Source of the DNA: CAVVAH01 sp963746175
Lineage (GTDB): Bacteria > Actinomycetota > Actinomycetes > JACCUZ01
DNA: 64,000 nucleotides
Assembly (NCBI GenBank): GCA_963746175.1
Contig: CAVVAH010000008.1
Coordinates: 124,001 to 188,000, forward strand
Reading direction: 5' to 3'
Shown: piece by piece, positions 62,859-64,000 of the stretch
Position numbering within the stretch: position 1 is the first letter of the stretch
Layout: every line of letters begins with the position of its first letter
Translations under genes and position numbers: made by a program
The notes under the pieces: model-generated
Seen by the model: the letters and a program-made list of their open reading frames with translations, nothing else
What the model was told of the DNA's origin: nothing
Database searches by the model: none

Positions 62859-64000
62859 GGACCGCGGCCAGCACGCGCGCCGCCGCGTGGTCGACGGCGA
62901 CGTCCTCGCGGTCGCCGCTGCGCCGGTCGCGCACCTCGATCGTGCCGTCGGCCAGACCCTTGCCGACCACGACGATCGTCGGCATGCCGAGCAGCTCGGC
63001 GTCCTTGAACTTCACACCGGGCGAGACGCCGCGGCGGTCGTCGTAGAGGACGTCGAGACCCTGCGCGACGAGCTCGTCCGCGAGGGCCTGCGCGGCGTCG
63101 AACACCGAGTCGTCCTTGCCGGTGGCGACCAGGTGGACGTCGGCCGGCGAGACGGCGCGCGGCCAGCAGAGCCCGATGTCGTCGAGCGTGGCCTCGGCGA
63201 TCGCCGCGATGGCGCGGGACGGGCCGATGCCGTACGACCCCATCGTGACGACGACCTGCTTGCCGTTCTCGTCGAGCACCTTGAGGTCGAGCGCGTCAGC
63301 GAACTTGCGGCCCAGCTGGAAGATGTGACCCATCTCGATGCCGCGGGCGGCCACCAGGCTGCCGCCGTCGTCGTTGGGGCACGGGTCGCCCTCGAACACC
63401 GAGGCCGCCTCGATGGTGCCGTCGCCGGTGAAGTCGCGGCCGGCGACCAGGTCGAAGACGTGCCGGCCGGGCTCGTTCGCACCGGTGATCCAGCGGGTGC
63501 CCTCGACGACGCGCGGATCGAGCAGGTAGCGCACCGCAGCCGGCTTGTCGGAGCCGAGCGCGGACGGCCCGATGTACCCGCGGACCAGACCCGGGTTGTC
63601 GGCGAAGTCCGCCTCGGTGAACGGCTCGACCACAGCGGGATGGACCACGGCCTCGAGGCGCTTGGCGTCGACCTCTCGGTCGCCGGGGAGGCCGATCGCG
63701 AGCAGCTCGGTCTTGCCGCCGGGGTGGCGCAGCCTGACCACGACGTTCTTCAGCGTGTCGGCGGCGGTCCACTCGCGGTCGGCCCGGCGCAGGTCGTCGC
63801 GCGCGTTGGCCAGCGCGACGAGGGTCTCGATGGTCGGCGTGTCAGGGGTGTCCTGGACGTGCGCGGCCGGCACGTCGTCGTACGTCCTTGCTGGTGGCAC
63901 CAGGGTGCGCAGCGCCTCGACGTTCGCGGCGTAGTCGCAGGTCGTGCACCGGACGTAGGTGTCCTCGCCGACACCGGCCGGTGTGAGGAACTCCTCGCTC
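62851..64000 (-). CDS. proS: prolyl-tRNA synthetase, C-terminal part (5' end off the window)
   Basis: About 383 residues of a class II synthetase that attaches proline to tRNA. Visible are the end of the INS/editing region (S-E-E-F-L-T-P-A-G-V-G-E-D-T-Y-V-R-C-T-T-C-D-Y-A-A-N with a CxxC), PTIETLVALANARDDLRRADREWTAADTLKN, the VVTMGSYGIGPSRAIAAIAE motif 3 arginine region, and the anticodon-binding C-terminal domain (DVHLVATGKDDSVFDAAQALADEL to VRG). The presence of an editing insertion marks the long bacterial type. The N-terminal class II motifs 1 and 2 lie outside. Confidence 0.93.
   Translation of the reverse strand, partial: SEEFLTPAGVGEDTYVRCTTCDYAANVEALRTLVPPARTYDDVPAAHVQDTPDTPTIETLVALANARDDLRRADREWTAADTLKNVVVRLRHPGGKTELLAIGLPGDREVDAKRLEAVVHPAVVEPFTEADFADNPGLVRGYIGPSALGSDKPAAVRYLLDPRVVEGTRWITGANEPGRHVFDLVAGRDFTGDGTIEAASVFEGDPCPNDDGGSLVAARGIEMGHIFQLGRKFADALDLKVLDENGKQVVVTMGSYGIGPSRAIAAIAEATLDDIGLCWPRAVSPADVHLVATGKDDSVFDAAQALADELVAQGLDVLYDDRRGVSPGVKFKDAELLGMPTIVVVGKGLADGTIEVRDRRSGDREDVAVDHAAARVLAAVRG

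Overview
The window is high-GC DNA with GTG starts nearly as common as ATG, GGAGG-type ribosome binding sites and many 4-base start/stop overlaps (GTGA, ATGA). Gene order is that of an actinobacterial chromosome. Read on the minus strand it runs proS ... rimP-nusA-ylxR / infB-DUF503-rbfA-truB ... ribF-rpsO-pnp-M16 peptidase-dapB ... thyA-dfrA-dapA-rnj ... ftsK-RodZ-like-rimO-pgsA-cinA-clgR. This order, the mocR/yczE pair and the style of the intergenic repeats suggest a Nocardioidaceae-like organism (Nocardioides or a relative). That assignment is inference. I see no rRNA, tRNA, CRISPR array, insertion sequence or prophage.

Layout. 1-5.7 kb: an operon of a VOC protein, an ABC-2 exporter (ATPase plus two permeases) and a UspA-type protein cut by the window edge, then a Cdc48-like AAA ATPase and two small membrane proteins. 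5.8-7.1 kb: a Nei/Fpg glycosylase and a repeat element. 7.1-13.4 kb: clgR, cinA, pgsA, rimO, a RodZ-like protein and ftsK. 13.5-18.1 kb: a response regulator and a very large cytosolic poly-HAMP hybrid kinase placed between ftsK and rnj. 18.1-28.5 kb: rnj, dapA, dfrA, thyA, an acetyltransferase, azlCD, dapB, an M16 protease, pnp and rpsO. 29-37 kb: mixed metabolic genes (aldo/keto reductase, ribF, kynureninase, a GT39-like membrane protein) and an ArsR-controlled stress operon. 37.2-46.3 kb: the truB-to-rimP translation block, interrupted by a mocR/yczE pair. 46.4-51.5 kb: a lipoprotein/ferritin-like pair, an EAL-type c-di-GMP protein and a subtilase with a WSG-repeat tail. 51.5-52.2 kb: a broken aminoglycoside-phosphotransferase-like gene. 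52.2-60.8 kb: a LacI-controlled carbohydrate operon (binding protein, two permeases, GH130-type enzyme, oxidoreductase, large secreted protein). 61.3-64 kb: a TauE-like permease, a HAD hydrolase and the 3' part of proS.

The most unusual signal is not protein coding. Four intergenic regions (about 6650-6935, 28715-28960, 44250-44490 and 60945-61275) hold related elements of about 250-330 bp. Each lies a short way downstream of a stop codon, in the same orientation as that gene. Two copies (6.7 kb and 61.1 kb) align nearly end to end. Their central palindromes differ in sequence but stay self-complementary, including a 36-bp perfect palindrome at 61131-61166. Three copies carry a long palindrome and one (44.3 kb) carries interlocked inverted repeats. 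A further 21-bp-arm hairpin directly follows the mocR stop. This looks like a 3'-end-associated, REP-like repeat family whose stem is under compensatory change.

A second clear signal is the aminoglycoside-phosphotransferase-like pseudogene at 51517-52211. It carries an exact 14-bp tandem duplication that shifts the frame and appears to have lost its catalytic segment as well.
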